A DNA stretch of 64,000 nt, from assembly GCA_011364985.1 (NCBI GenBank), contig RDOC01000003.1, forward strand, positions 124,001 through 188,000. Reading direction: 5' to 3'. Below the pieces are notes generated by a model. The model ran no database searches, was not told where the DNA came from, and saw only the letters and a list, made by a program, of their open reading frames with translations. Made by a program: the position numbers and the translations under genes. Shown here one piece after another: positions 27,407 through 35,699 of this stretch. Each line of letters starts with the position of its first letter. Within the stretch, counting starts at the first letter, position 1. The stretch comes from Candidatus Thorarchaeota archaeon. GTDB lineage: Archaea > Asgardarchaeota > Thorarchaeia > Thorarchaeales > Thorarchaeaceae.

Positions 27407-28110
27407 GTAATGATTTGCCATTCTGGGCCGCCCCACCGTATATACTCCTGACCGATGTCCTTCAGCTTGACAAAGTTAAACCATGGAACGTTGACGTGGG
27501 AAAGCTTGTTGCAGGCTTCCTCAGAGAGATGAGGAGAATTGGCGATATAGACTTCCGTGTATCAGGAAGTGCTCTTTATTCCGCGTCTGTGATCTTCATG
27601 AGAAAGACGCGTGAACTTGTGGAACTTGGTTTATTGTCTCCTGATGAGGATGATGAGGAAGAGGACCTTATCATTCCCTTAATACGACCTCCATTTAGGG
27701 TTTCTAATCAACGCGTCACATTAGAAGAGCTTCTTGTTGCTATGGACCGCGTTTTGAGCAAAGGTGTTCGTCAACGCTCAAGTCCTTCAAAGACTAGAAG
27801 ATATAGCACTAGGGCCGACCCCTTGGCCTTCAAAATGGAGAGCACGCGTGCAGATGTGGAGGAGAATATCGCAGAAGTCTATGATGACCTCTGCAAGGTG
27901 ATGAAGATAGGAGACGAATCCAGATTCGTAGATCTTCTTATGAACAACTCAAGAAGAGAGATTGTCAGAATGTTCTTTGCAATTCTACATCTCTTTGCCC
28001 GAACATTCATTGACATTTGGATGGATGACGAGGAAGTCATCTGGGTGAAGCTGTTGGAACCTCCTGTTGAGGAAGAGGAGGAAACAATACAGTCAGCTGT
28101 TGACGGGTAG
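27403..28110 (+). CDS. scpA: Segregation and condensation protein A (kleisin)
   Basis: Kleisin subunit bridging the SMC heads. The N-terminal half has the ScpA pattern (VDVGKLVAGFLREMRRIGDIDFRVSG, SASVIFMRKTRELVELG), and a C-terminal winged helix ends in an acidic tail. ATG overlaps the smc stop (ATGA), indicating translational coupling. 235 residues is normal for archaeal ScpA. Confidence 0.88.
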   Translation: MSNDLPFWAAPPYILLTDVLQLDKVKPWNVDVGKLVAGFLREMRRIGDIDFRVSGSALYSASVIFMRKTRELVELGLLSPDEDDEEEDLIIPLIRPPFRVSNQRVTLEELLVAMDRVLSKGVRQRSSPSKTRRYSTRADPLAFKMESTRADVEENIAEVYDDLCKVMKIGDESRFVDLLMNNSRREIVRMFFAILHLFARTFIDIWMDDEEVIWVKLLEPPVEEEEETIQSAVDG

Positions 28111-28680
28111 ATGGTTGAGGTGAATGAGGATCTGGTCAAACTGGAAGCGGCACTATATGTTGCAGGCCGTCCTGTCACTCTGGAAGAATTGTCGAACATA
28201 ATAGATAAGGCTGAATCCACCACGAGGAAGCTTCTTGAGAATCTTGGATTTGAGTATAGACAGCGAGAAGGCGCCTTGGAAGTGGTAGAACTTCCCAGAG
28301 AGAGATACGTACTACAGCTGAAGCCAGAACTGACACCAGGTGTTGCGAAGCTGATTCCAGGAGGCCTGCTTTCTTTTGCCACGCTCCAGACACTGGTATA
28401 CATTGCCCTAAAACAGCCAATCCTTCAGTCGGAACTCGTTGCTGAACGAGGAACGCATTGTTATGACCATATCAAAGAACTGATTGAGAAGAAGTTTGTT
28501 GATGCCGTTCCTGAGGGGCGAAGCAGGATTTTGACAACAACAGATCTCTTTGCAGACTACTTTGGACTAGACCCAGATAGAGTGCGGCTTAAGGCCCAAC
28601 TCAAATTCAAAATGAAACGTATACTCTCAGAACAACAGGAGCTTGAAGACCAAGCTGCTGCAGAGGAGTTTCTGAGATAA
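28111..28680 (+). CDS. scpB: Segregation and condensation protein B
   Basis: Tandem winged-helix partner of ScpA. VKLEAALYVAGRPVTLEELS and the second winged helix (LLSFATLQTLVYIALKQPIL... and ELIEKKFVDAVPEGRSRIL) are typical. The ATG directly follows the scpA stop codon. With smc and scpA it completes a three-gene condensin operon. Confidence 0.88.
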   Translation: MVEVNEDLVKLEAALYVAGRPVTLEELSNIIDKAESTTRKLLENLGFEYRQREGALEVVELPRERYVLQLKPELTPGVAKLIPGGLLSFATLQTLVYIALKQPILQSELVAERGTHCYDHIKELIEKKFVDAVPEGRSRILTTTDLFADYFGLDPDRVRLKAQLKFKMKRILSEQQELEDQAAAEEFLR

Positions 28681-28705
28681 TCAAGGAGACTCTGCGTCTA
28701 CGCTT

Positions 28706-29725
28706 CTAACACACGCGTGGAACCGGTTCGCCATACGGCACCTGTATGATTTTCCTGCCTCCGACCTGAGTTCGCATTACGACTCGCCCTTCTCCTTCTC
28801 TGAAGGAACCAATCACCTTGGCATCCTTTGTAGTCTTGTGACGCCTTAGCGCTGTCAGAACATCCTGTGTCTTGAGCGGGTCCACAGACATCACTGCAGT
28901 ACCCTCGCAGCTCATATTCAAGGGGTTCAGTCCAAGGACTTCGCAAAGAGACTGTACCGCAGTGCGTAGCGGAATTAGCTCTTCTTCAATTTCTAGCTCT
29001 AGGTGCGATTTCAATGCAATTTCGTTCAAGGCAACGGCAGTCCCGCCTCTGGTTGGATCCTTCATTGCGTGAATACCTCCCACATCAAGACACTCTCGGA
29101 TTGGTGCCCACAAAGGCGCTACATCACTGATGAGGTCTGTATCGAATTTCAGGCCTTCACGATGAGCTAGCAGAGATGTCCCGTGGTCACCAATTGGGCC
29201 GGTTACAATGAGATCATCCTCTGCCAACGCCCCGCTGTCAGTTAGGGGAGCGTCGCCGTAGATAACGCCAATTCCAGTGGTAGACATAACGAGCTGGTCC
29301 AGAGTTCCTTTTGGCATCACCTTTGTATCGCCAGCAATCATCGCAACATCAAGTGGTTGAAGGATGTCATTCAGGGACTTCAAAATGGTTTTGAGCTGGT
29401 CAATCTCAAATCCCTCTTCAACTATGACTGTATTTGTCATTGCTACGGGTTGAGCTCCCATCACTGTGATATCATTGATGGTGCCACATGCAGTAAGAGA
29501 CCCTATGTTGCCTCCCGGAAAGAAGAGAGGCTGAACTGTATGGGCATCCGTGCAGACAATAAGACCAGTTCCATCAAGTTGGAGAGTTGCGCCGTCATCC
29601 ATCTCATCAAGACCAATTGGCCCAAGACGGCGTTTTGCAAAGGAGGGAATAATGATTTCTTCCAGCAGCTTTTGCATTATTTTTCCGCCGGCACCATGAG
29701 CGCTTTCAATCCTTGACATTGCCAA
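28706..29725 (-). CDS. hypE: Hydrogenase maturation protein HypE
   Basis: AIR-synthase-like ATPase that dehydrates the C-terminal thiocarboxamide to a thiocyanate, giving the CN ligand of [NiFe]-hydrogenase iron. The nucleotide-site stretches AHGAGGK, MDDGA, AGDTKVMPKG, GPIGDHG and MKDPTRGG are all present. The chain ends in PRVC, carrying the essential C-terminal cysteine. 339 residues is typical. HypA is encoded 540 bp away on the same strand beyond S8e; hydrogenase subunits are not in this window. Confidence 0.94.
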   Translation of the reverse strand: MAMSRIESAHGAGGKIMQKLLEEIIIPSFAKRRLGPIGLDEMDDGATLQLDGTGLIVCTDAHTVQPLFFPGGNIGSLTACGTINDITVMGAQPVAMTNTVIVEEGFEIDQLKTILKSLNDILQPLDVAMIAGDTKVMPKGTLDQLVMSTTGIGVIYGDAPLTDSGALAEDDLIVTGPIGDHGTSLLAHREGLKFDTDLISDVAPLWAPIRECLDVGGIHAMKDPTRGGTAVALNEIALKSHLELEIEEELIPLRTAVQSLCEVLGLNPLNMSCEGTAVMSVDPLKTQDVLTALRRHKTTKDAKVIGSFREGEGRVVMRTQVGGRKIIQVPYGEPVPRVC

Positions 29726-29812
29726 TCAACCTCTATCAATTCTCCACTCATCAGGCAGTCTATTTGAAGTGGACGATTTGTACACGAATCAGAATGTTTT
29801 GTCAGTAAGCAA

Positions 29813-29860
29813 GATTTAAAACCACTCCCAGGAGAGCGACAGTGACCTAACTAAGAGGTG
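29813..29860 (+). promoter_or_regulatory. Promoter and ribosome-binding site of the S8e gene
   Basis: TATA-like GATTTAAAAC at 29813-29822 lies about 50 bp upstream of the start, and GAGGTG at 29855-29860 lies 7 nt before the ATG at 29868. This fits a transcript with a leader of roughly 20-25 nt. Confidence 0.5.
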
Positions 29861-29867
29861 GTCAGAA

Positions 29868-30245
29868 ATGGGTGTCTGGCATAGAAAATCTGGTCGTACA
29901 TCAAGTGGAGCCCGTCTGAAGAAATTCAGAAGCAAGAGAAAGCATGAGATGGGGCGCACTCCAACTGAAACATTGATGGGAGAGGCAAAAAGGAAGAAGA
30001 TGGATAGTAGGAGTGCACAGAAGAAGATGCCAGCCCTTCGCTTAGGAATGGTCAATGTTATAGATCCAAAGACTGGGAAAACCATCCGAGCGGAGATTGA
30101 AGATGTCGAGAACAATCCTGCAAACATGGACTATCAACGTCGCAAGGTAATCACACGAGGGACTATCATTAAAACCTCCAAAGGTCGTGCCAGGGTAACA
30201 AGCAGACCCGGACAAAGCGGCATACTTAATGCTGTTCTGATTTAG
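29868..30245 (+). CDS. rps8e: 30S ribosomal protein S8e
   Basis: Small-subunit protein found in archaea and eukaryotes. It starts MGVWHRKSGRTSSGARLKKF and contains RKHEMGRTPTET, VIDPKTGKT, NPANMDYQRRKVITRGTII and TSRPGQSG, all family hallmarks. 125 residues is the normal archaeal length. Transcribed alone between the divergently placed hyp genes. Confidence 0.96.
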   Translation: MGVWHRKSGRTSSGARLKKFRSKRKHEMGRTPTETLMGEAKRKKMDSRSAQKKMPALRLGMVNVIDPKTGKTIRAEIEDVENNPANMDYQRRKVITRGTIIKTSKGRARVTSRPGQSGILNAVLI

Positions 30246-30266
30246 CTGAATTATAGACTAGTAACA

Positions 30267-30653
30267 CTATGAGGCGTTGACCTCGGCCTCAATATTCGCT
30301 ATTATGAAGTCCTTGCCTCCTGTGAGAATTGTGTTACTACTATCACACTTCGGGCACCTCATTGGTGCAAAAACAGCTATTTGTGGCGGAAGATCAAGTG
30401 CTGCTTGACTCTCACCTTCATATCCACAATCATTGCATTTCAGTCGGCCTTTCACGAGGGTGATGTTAAGCTTGGCACCTTCCAAGAGAGTATTCTTACT
30501 GGCAATTTCGAAATTAAACTCAAGCTGTTCAGGAATAAGAAAAGTGAACTCGCCTACCTCAACATTCACAGCAGTGACTCTCTTCACATTATTGGCTTTT
30601 GCCGCGTGAACCGCTGCCTCAACTATTGACAGGGCCGCCGAATACTCGTGCAC
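30267..30653 (-). CDS. hypA: Hydrogenase nickel-insertion protein HypA
   Basis: Nickel metallochaperone for [NiFe]-hydrogenase. The nickel site uses the N-terminal Met1-His2-Glu, so I set the start at GTG 30653, giving MHEYSAAL; the earlier in-frame GTG at 30662 would bury His2. The zinc site consists of CNDCGYE and CPKCDSS. 128 residues is slightly longer than bacterial forms. The gene shares strand and role with hypE. Confidence 0.93.
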   Translation of the reverse strand: MHEYSAALSIVEAAVHAAKANNVKRVTAVNVEVGEFTFLIPEQLEFNFEIASKNTLLEGAKLNITLVKGRLKCNDCGYEGESQAALDLPPQIAVFAPMRCPKCDSSNTILTGGKDFIIANIEAEVNAS

Positions 30654-30790
30654 AAGAATCACTCACATCACAAGGTGCGGCTTCGGTAGTTAAGGCGTTT
30701 CGGTTGTGGTACAAATTCATACGAGGCGTCTTTATATGAGCAGAGGCCCATGGCTTGCATTGGATTTCGGAGTACCAAGGTGGGAAAGAG

Positions 30791-31333
30791 TTGTCCAAAG
30801 CACCTCGAAAATCTAGCAAAGCCAAAGGAACAAAGAAGACATCAGACAAAGGAACTACTAAGAGCACGACAAAGAAAAAGCAGCTCAAGACAAAGGCTGA
30901 AAGAAAAACAACAACGAAGAAACCTCCAGTGAAGAAGAAGACAGAGGCCAAGCCCAAGAAGACACACTCATTGGCAGATGAGCTTGCCAAAGAGATACAC
31001 AGTGAAGACGAGCAGGTTTCTTTGGGTGCAATCGATGCCCTTGGCAAGGTAAAAGATCCCTCTGCAACTCAATATCTTATAGGCTGTTTGAACGACTCTC
31101 GATATTTGGTCAGAATATATGCTGCAATACAGCTAGGTGAACGAAAGGACAAGAAGGCTGTTGATTCACTCATTAAGGCTCTGGACGATGAATCGCTCTT
31201 TGTGCGTCAGACGATCGCTGGAGCTCTTGAAAACATTGGAGGTGAAAAGGCAACAGCAGCAGTGAAAGCGGCCGAGGAGAGAGGCTTGCTTCTAGACGAG
31301 CTACCTGAGGGGAAGAAACTCGGTTTCGAATAG
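30791..31333 (+). CDS. HEAT-repeat protein with lysine-rich N-terminal tail
   Basis: About 60 residues of Lys/Thr/Ser-rich, probably disordered sequence (KKKTEAKPKKTH at its end) precede three HEAT-like helical repeats (VSLGAIDALGKVKDPSATQYL, YLVRIYAAIQLGERKDKKAVDSL, LFVRQTIAGALENIGGEKA). These form a small protein-binding scaffold. TTG 30791 is chosen because GGTGG lies 7 nt upstream; an in-frame TTG at 30755 is alternative. The basic tail suggests contact with nucleic acid or ribosome; the partner is unknown. Confidence 0.72.
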   Translation: MSKAPRKSSKAKGTKKTSDKGTTKSTTKKKQLKTKAERKTTTKKPPVKKKTEAKPKKTHSLADELAKEIHSEDEQVSLGAIDALGKVKDPSATQYLIGCLNDSRYLVRIYAAIQLGERKDKKAVDSLIKALDDESLFVRQTIAGALENIGGEKATAAVKAAEERGLLLDELPEGKKLGFE

Positions 31334-31334
31334 A

Positions 31335-32342
31335 CTATGAGTTCGTGTCTTCTACAATATGGATTATGTTTTCTCTTCCCTCTCGAAATCTACGAACTAG
31401 GCCACGCTCTTCTAAGCCCGCGAGAACTATGCTTATTTTAGACTGGGACGTATCCAAGTCGGTATATAGCTCCTTCTGTGAGCAGGACCCACCCTTAGAC
31501 TTGATTGTTTCAAGGATTTCCTTCTCTTCGTTTGTGACCCCTACAAATCGAACTGAACCTATTTGCCTCACTCGTCGAATAACTCGAGGGGTGACTAGGA
31601 CGATAACCGCGCCAAGAAACCCACCAAGGAGAAGAAAGAGAGAACTACACGGAAGGAAGGCTTGTGTGAGGGTTGCAGCTCCTGGTAGTTGGTACCTAAT
31701 TATGAAAGCTTGCTCCTGTCCAGCCTGAAGACTTCCTAAATTCCACAGGAAAATCAAGGAAGCCCCATCAGTGTAGTTTTCACTAGCCCTCGGGAATAGA
31801 GGCCCAGCGGTTTCCTGTGAAAGGGTAGCTCCCTCAGGAAGAATTACCCTAAAGATGAAGTTGCGAAATGTTGCTAGAGGACGAACATAGAATATGAAGT
31901 CACCTAAAAGATAGACACCGTCAAAGCTAGTGGCAGCGTCAGTCTGAAGATCAGTCATCTCAAGCTCCAGCTTCATTTCAGCAGATGAATTGGACGCCAA
32001 GCCGCCAAGAATTGGCAGTTGGATTAATGTGTAACGATCCTCAATACTTGCGGTGGCATCTGCATCTTGCCCCTCTATTTGCGAGGCTAGAATCTGTGTG
32101 GTTAGTGAGTCGACTCGAAGCATCACATTGGTTATTGCATCCGGTCCCAGATTGTGAATAGCTGCGGTGATCTCCATAGTGGTCGTTCCGCTCTCTGATA
32201 GTATGGCAGTGATATCAACGGAGTCAAACTCAACGATACTTGTCTGAGCTAAGGCAACAGGAATCTGAAAGGAAGCCGCAACCGGAAATAGCAGTAGAAA
32301 CGTCATCAGTATTAATCCAATTCGTTTCAAGTACACGACCAC
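31335..32342 (-). CDS. Membrane-bound winged-helix transcription regulator
   Basis: 335 residues. A signal peptide (about 8-32, ending VALAQ), an outer beta-rich domain (about 35-220), a transmembrane helix (233-251), a basic stop-transfer RVIRRVRQ, and a cytoplasmic winged-helix domain (270-331) with NEEKEILETIKSKGGSCSQ, SQSKISIVLAGLEERGLVRR. This is a one-component sensor in which an outside signal would alter a DNA-binding domain that stays at the membrane. The DNA target is unknown. It lies 104 bp downstream of an exported protein on the same strand, which may be its regulon or ligand. Confidence 0.75.
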   Translation of the reverse strand: MVVYLKRIGLILMTFLLLFPVAASFQIPVALAQTSIVEFDSVDITAILSESGTTTMEITAAIHNLGPDAITNVMLRVDSLTTQILASQIEGQDADATASIEDRYTLIQLPILGGLASNSSAEMKLELEMTDLQTDAATSFDGVYLLGDFIFYVRPLATFRNFIFRVILPEGATLSQETAGPLFPRASENYTDGASLIFLWNLGSLQAGQEQAFIIRYQLPGAATLTQAFLPCSSLFLLLGGFLGAVIVLVTPRVIRRVRQIGSVRFVGVTNEEKEILETIKSKGGSCSQKELYTDLDTSQSKISIVLAGLEERGLVRRFREGRENIIHIVEDTNS

Positions 32343-32413
32343 CGTTAGTAGCCCACTTCACGCATTTGTGAATATGAAAGAACCGGATGTTGCATAATTT
32401 AAGAAAGAAAGAG

Positions 32414-32435
32414 GATAGTGGCGGCAGCCACTATC
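32414..32435 (-). terminator. Terminator-like hairpin after the 32447 gene
   Basis: Perfect 9-bp stem GATAGTGGC/GCCACTATC with a GGCA-type 4-nt loop, 11 bp past the stop codon. On the minus strand it is followed by CTCTTTCTTTCTTAAATT. It separates the exported-protein gene from the membrane regulator gene. Confidence 0.6.
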
Positions 32436-32446
32436 TGAGGTTTCAA

Positions 32447-33610
32447 CTATCTCCTACGAAGAACAATTGCTGCTAGAGCAACAATGGCAACTGCACCTAT
32501 TCCAAGAACAAGAACTTGTTCCGAGAGGAGGCCAATCAGAGGCGTGCCGTTCTCATCAACACCAATAGATGGATCATGCAGCAAGGTTCCATTATCGAAG
32601 TTGGGGTAAGCGAGGTAAACAGCCAAACCAGTACCATAAGGTACGTAGGATGCGGTTACGTTGACTGCCTCCTGCTCGCCGCCCAGCCAGGTGATAACTG
32701 CTGTATCAACCCAGCGAAAGAAACCTTGAGCAACATCTGTAATTGAATCGACCATATCAATCTGTTGAACATCACTTCCAGTCATAGTCTCAAATCGGGT
32801 TTCGTTACCGTCTTCAGTATTCCAGTTCATATCCGATGTCATGGTCACATTGCGATTTCGCTCTCTGGTTTCAAACCTATGACGAAGCAGATTGCCATCC
32901 TCTCTCGACAGGCCTTCATGTAGATGAGTCTGTATGGCCACCATTGAGGTCTCCGATGAGAATGGAAAGTTCCCAATCTCGATATCCATCTTCAGTTCGG
33001 TGCCACCCTCAACAAGGTAGTATGCACGGGTGCCATTGCTATCCACAACCTCACCAGAGTAGTCCTCAAGATAGACGTGAGCCCATATCTGAAGTGTAAC
33101 ATCCTCAAAGGTTTCGATTGCTCCGGTTCCAAGCATTGGTCGTTCGGGGTCATGGGGAGCCATGACTCGATATGTCTTAATCGCACCCTTGGTGTACTTT
33201 AGCCAGATTTCGGTGGTTAGGCCATTATCTTCAACGGTCCCCACTTGTAGAGTCCATTCGTATGCAGAAAGAGATGCAAACTGAATCACCTCGTCTTGCT
33301 GAAACGCTCCATCAGCGTTCTCGTCCTCAAACTCAATGAGCGTTGTATATCCTGCTTTGAACAAGGCAAAAGACCCGTTTTGATCATTCGTGTACCAGAA
33401 GTGGAACATTGGAAACTCGGCATTAGCCTTTATAGAGATGATATCTGTGAAGATAGTCACAGTACCGTCATTTCCTCTCTGGTAGCGCGGCATTCGTCGC
33501 ATATCAGGCTGATTAGGACCATTTGCCTGAGCGTTTACGGTGACCACCATCGGCTCTAGGACAAAGAGCGCGAGTAGCAGTCCAAGCATTAGTGTGGTTC
33601 GTTTGTTCAT
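32447..33610 (-). CDS. Exported protein with C-terminal membrane anchor
   Basis: 387 residues: a signal peptide (about 7-27), a large outer domain containing several N-glycosylation sites and an acidic DENADGAFQQDE loop (EF-hand-like calcium site), and a C-terminal helix (about 365-383) ending in RRR. AGGTGTG precedes the ATG, and GTTATATATC further upstream is a good TATA box. It is probably a surface protein attached at its C-terminus. No family recognised. Confidence 0.65.
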   Translation of the reverse strand: MNKRTTLMLGLLLALFVLEPMVVTVNAQANGPNQPDMRRMPRYQRGNDGTVTIFTDIISIKANAEFPMFHFWYTNDQNGSFALFKAGYTTLIEFEDENADGAFQQDEVIQFASLSAYEWTLQVGTVEDNGLTTEIWLKYTKGAIKTYRVMAPHDPERPMLGTGAIETFEDVTLQIWAHVYLEDYSGEVVDSNGTRAYYLVEGGTELKMDIEIGNFPFSSETSMVAIQTHLHEGLSREDGNLLRHRFETRERNRNVTMTSDMNWNTEDGNETRFETMTGSDVQQIDMVDSITDVAQGFFRWVDTAVITWLGGEQEAVNVTASYVPYGTGLAVYLAYPNFDNGTLLHDPSIGVDENGTPLIGLLSEQVLVLGIGAVAIVALAAIVLRRR

Positions 33611-33807
33611 TTGTCACACCTGACTCGCAACCCCTTATCTTGATATATAACGACTTTTTTACAGAATAAGTTGATCTGTCCTGAAAAGAAGGCTATTGTG
33701 CCGTTTACTGACAGTAAAGGCTTTATGAATCCTTCAAATGGTTGGAATAATGAGGCCGATACAAACAAAAGCGTGTTCGTAGTGAGTTGCGTCTTTGGAG
33801 AGATTCG

Positions 33808-35013
33808 ATGACTCGAGACCTCATTATAGTTGGAGGTGGGCCGGCAGGGGCTAGCTGTGCCAGACGTGCCTCAAAGCTTGGGCTTGATGTGCTTGTGTTC
33901 GAGAAGGCAGTTCACCCAAGACGTAAGGCATGTGGCGGGGGCCTGATTCTTCAAGTGAGAGAGTCGCTAGACTTCGATATCTCAAGTGTGATAGAGAGAG
34001 AACAGTGCGGTCTTCGATTGCATAGTCCCTCAGGCATTATAGCTGAAAGTCATAGGCAGGAGATTACTGGTTACACAGTACGAAGAGAAGATTTCGATTA
34101 TCTGCTATTGAAGAAGGCCGAAGAAGCAGGTGCGGAAGTAATCCAAAATACGAAGGTAACTGATGTCGTTGAAGAGGCGAACTGCATTTCAGTAATAACC
34201 AACGAAGAGAGAGAAAAAGCCAAGCTTGTAGTTGGAGCAGATGGGGTCAATAGCACCATAGCAAGAAAAAGCGGGCTTCACGAACGATGGAAGGATAATG
34301 AGATCGCCCTCACTTTCGAGGCTTCTATTCCGATGGATTCTGCTGACATCCTACGAATATCAGGAAGTCCTGAGCATCATGAGTGTGTATTCATAGACAT
34401 ATTCTTTGGAGCCACGCCTCTAGGATACGCTTGGGCGTTCCCAAAAAAGAATGAATATAGCCTTGGAATTGGAGCGATGGTCAGTGTCATGTCGAACTTC
34501 AAGGAATCGTGGGTGAAATTTGTTCATAACTTCATGGAGAGACACAATGTAGAATGCGATCTGTCTCAACAGACTGCAACTCGTATACCCTTAGGTGGCC
34601 TCATTCCGAATCTTTGCTCCAAGAGAATAATGCTGGCGGGGGATTCCGCAGGCTTTGTGTCTCCAGCCACAGGAGAGGGAATTCACTATGCTATTGAATC
34701 CGGCATGATGGCGGCTAAAGTCGCTCAAGGCATTGTTGAAGGTAGATCAGATGTGACCACAGCATCCTACGCAAAAACCTGCAGAGAAACAATTGGTAAT
34801 GACCTTAGGATTGGACGAGTCCTCCAGAAACTACTGTTCAAGTCAACTGAAAACATGGAACGATTCATTCGGATGTGCGAGAAGGACGAAGTCATGAAAG
34901 AGTATTCGTTGGAGCTTGTGATGGGGTATGTGCCCTTCAAAACAAGCAGGTCGCGAATGACCAAGAGGATGCTCAGGAAGCATCTGGGCCAAGCTATACG
35001 TCTACTGATTTAG
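33808..35013 (+). CDS. Geranylgeranyl reductase-family flavoprotein
   Basis: FAD-dependent reductase that saturates the isoprenoid chains of archaeal membrane lipids. The dinucleotide-binding motif GGGPAGASCA is at the N-terminus, followed by the RRKACGGGL active-site segment, GADGVNS and the FAD-ribityl motif GDSAGFVSPATGEGI. ATG 33808 (MTRDLIIVGG) is chosen over 33787 because GGAGA lies just upstream. About 401 residues is typical. Relatives acting on other prenyl substrates exist, so the exact lipid is inferred. Confidence 0.86.
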   Translation: MTRDLIIVGGGPAGASCARRASKLGLDVLVFEKAVHPRRKACGGGLILQVRESLDFDISSVIEREQCGLRLHSPSGIIAESHRQEITGYTVRREDFDYLLLKKAEEAGAEVIQNTKVTDVVEEANCISVITNEEREKAKLVVGADGVNSTIARKSGLHERWKDNEIALTFEASIPMDSADILRISGSPEHHECVFIDIFFGATPLGYAWAFPKKNEYSLGIGAMVSVMSNFKESWVKFVHNFMERHNVECDLSQQTATRIPLGGLIPNLCSKRIMLAGDSAGFVSPATGEGIHYAIESGMMAAKVAQGIVEGRSDVTTASYAKTCRETIGNDLRIGRVLQKLLFKSTENMERFIRMCEKDEVMKEYSLELVMGYVPFKTSRSRMTKRMLRKHLGQAIRLLI

Positions 35014-35170
35014 ACTCACTGTGAGCAGAGTCTTTCATTGTTTAGCAAGAATATATTGAAAAATAGTTCCCAACTTAGTTCATGTATTCATGGAGAACAA
35101 GTCTGATATGATTGACCCTCAAGAAGTTAAATGTCTCTAAGCTGCCATCAAGAATCTAAACCTTGACTAT

Positions 35171-35629
35171 ATGCGAGGGCTGATTTCTGAATCAGATTAT
35201 AATAGGCAATCAGAGCAACTCAAAGAGCGTCTTGATCAGCTTGGGGAAATCCCAACAGGGCTGTCGGAAGCACGGAAATCACTCCAGACTTCTCCACAGG
35301 TGCAAAACAAGCAGGTCTTGACTGATCCCGTGACTGCCGTGAAGAAAGCAGTTCAATCAATGCGAAGAATTCCTATAGAACGCATTGCTCAAGAATCAGG
35401 TGTTGATGCTATTCAAGTGACTCGTATCCTTACAGATTTGCTCGACGGACGTGAACTCTCAGGCCGGATTGACCATGATGCAGGCGATTTCATTCTGGGA
35501 ACTGGGAGTAGGCCGCCGCCAAAGACCATAGCGGTATGTCCTTATTGTCGAAGTGATTTGCAGCGAATCGCGGTTAGAGGAGAAACCATGACTTGTGATG
35601 TATGCCGCGAGTCGTTTATTGTTTCATAG
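35171..35629 (+). CDS. Winged-helix/PCI-like protein with C-terminal zinc ribbon; N-terminus interrupted
   Basis: 152 residues as listed. A winged-helix-like segment (PIERIAQESGVDAIQVTRIL and LSGRIDHDAGDFIL, about 68-109) precedes a zinc ribbon with C123, C126, C142 and C145. The winged helix recalls PCI/DDRGK-type domains of eukaryotic proteins, but this is only a resemblance. Neither the ATG at 35171 nor the earlier ATG at 35090 has a Shine-Dalgarno. The frame from 35090 reads MENKSDMIDPQEVKCL, then TAA, then AAIKNLNLDY into this gene. The gene may have lost its original 5' end to a nonsense codon. Confidence 0.6.
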   Translation: MRGLISESDYNRQSEQLKERLDQLGEIPTGLSEARKSLQTSPQVQNKQVLTDPVTAVKKAVQSMRRIPIERIAQESGVDAIQVTRILTDLLDGRELSGRIDHDAGDFILGTGSRPPPKTIAVCPYCRSDLQRIAVRGETMTCDVCRESFIVS

Positions 35630-35699
35630 AAACCTTTGTCCAGAATTGACCTAGTGTTCTTAAGAAGGAGGTGGCATACTTCTGCCCGTTTGACTTGTA

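Noticed and set aside
5543..35170. General reassignment of TAG to pyrrolysine
   Set aside because: Many clearly normal genes here end in TAG (for example the first GTPase), and other interrupted frames use TAA or TGA, so gene decay or errors fit better.
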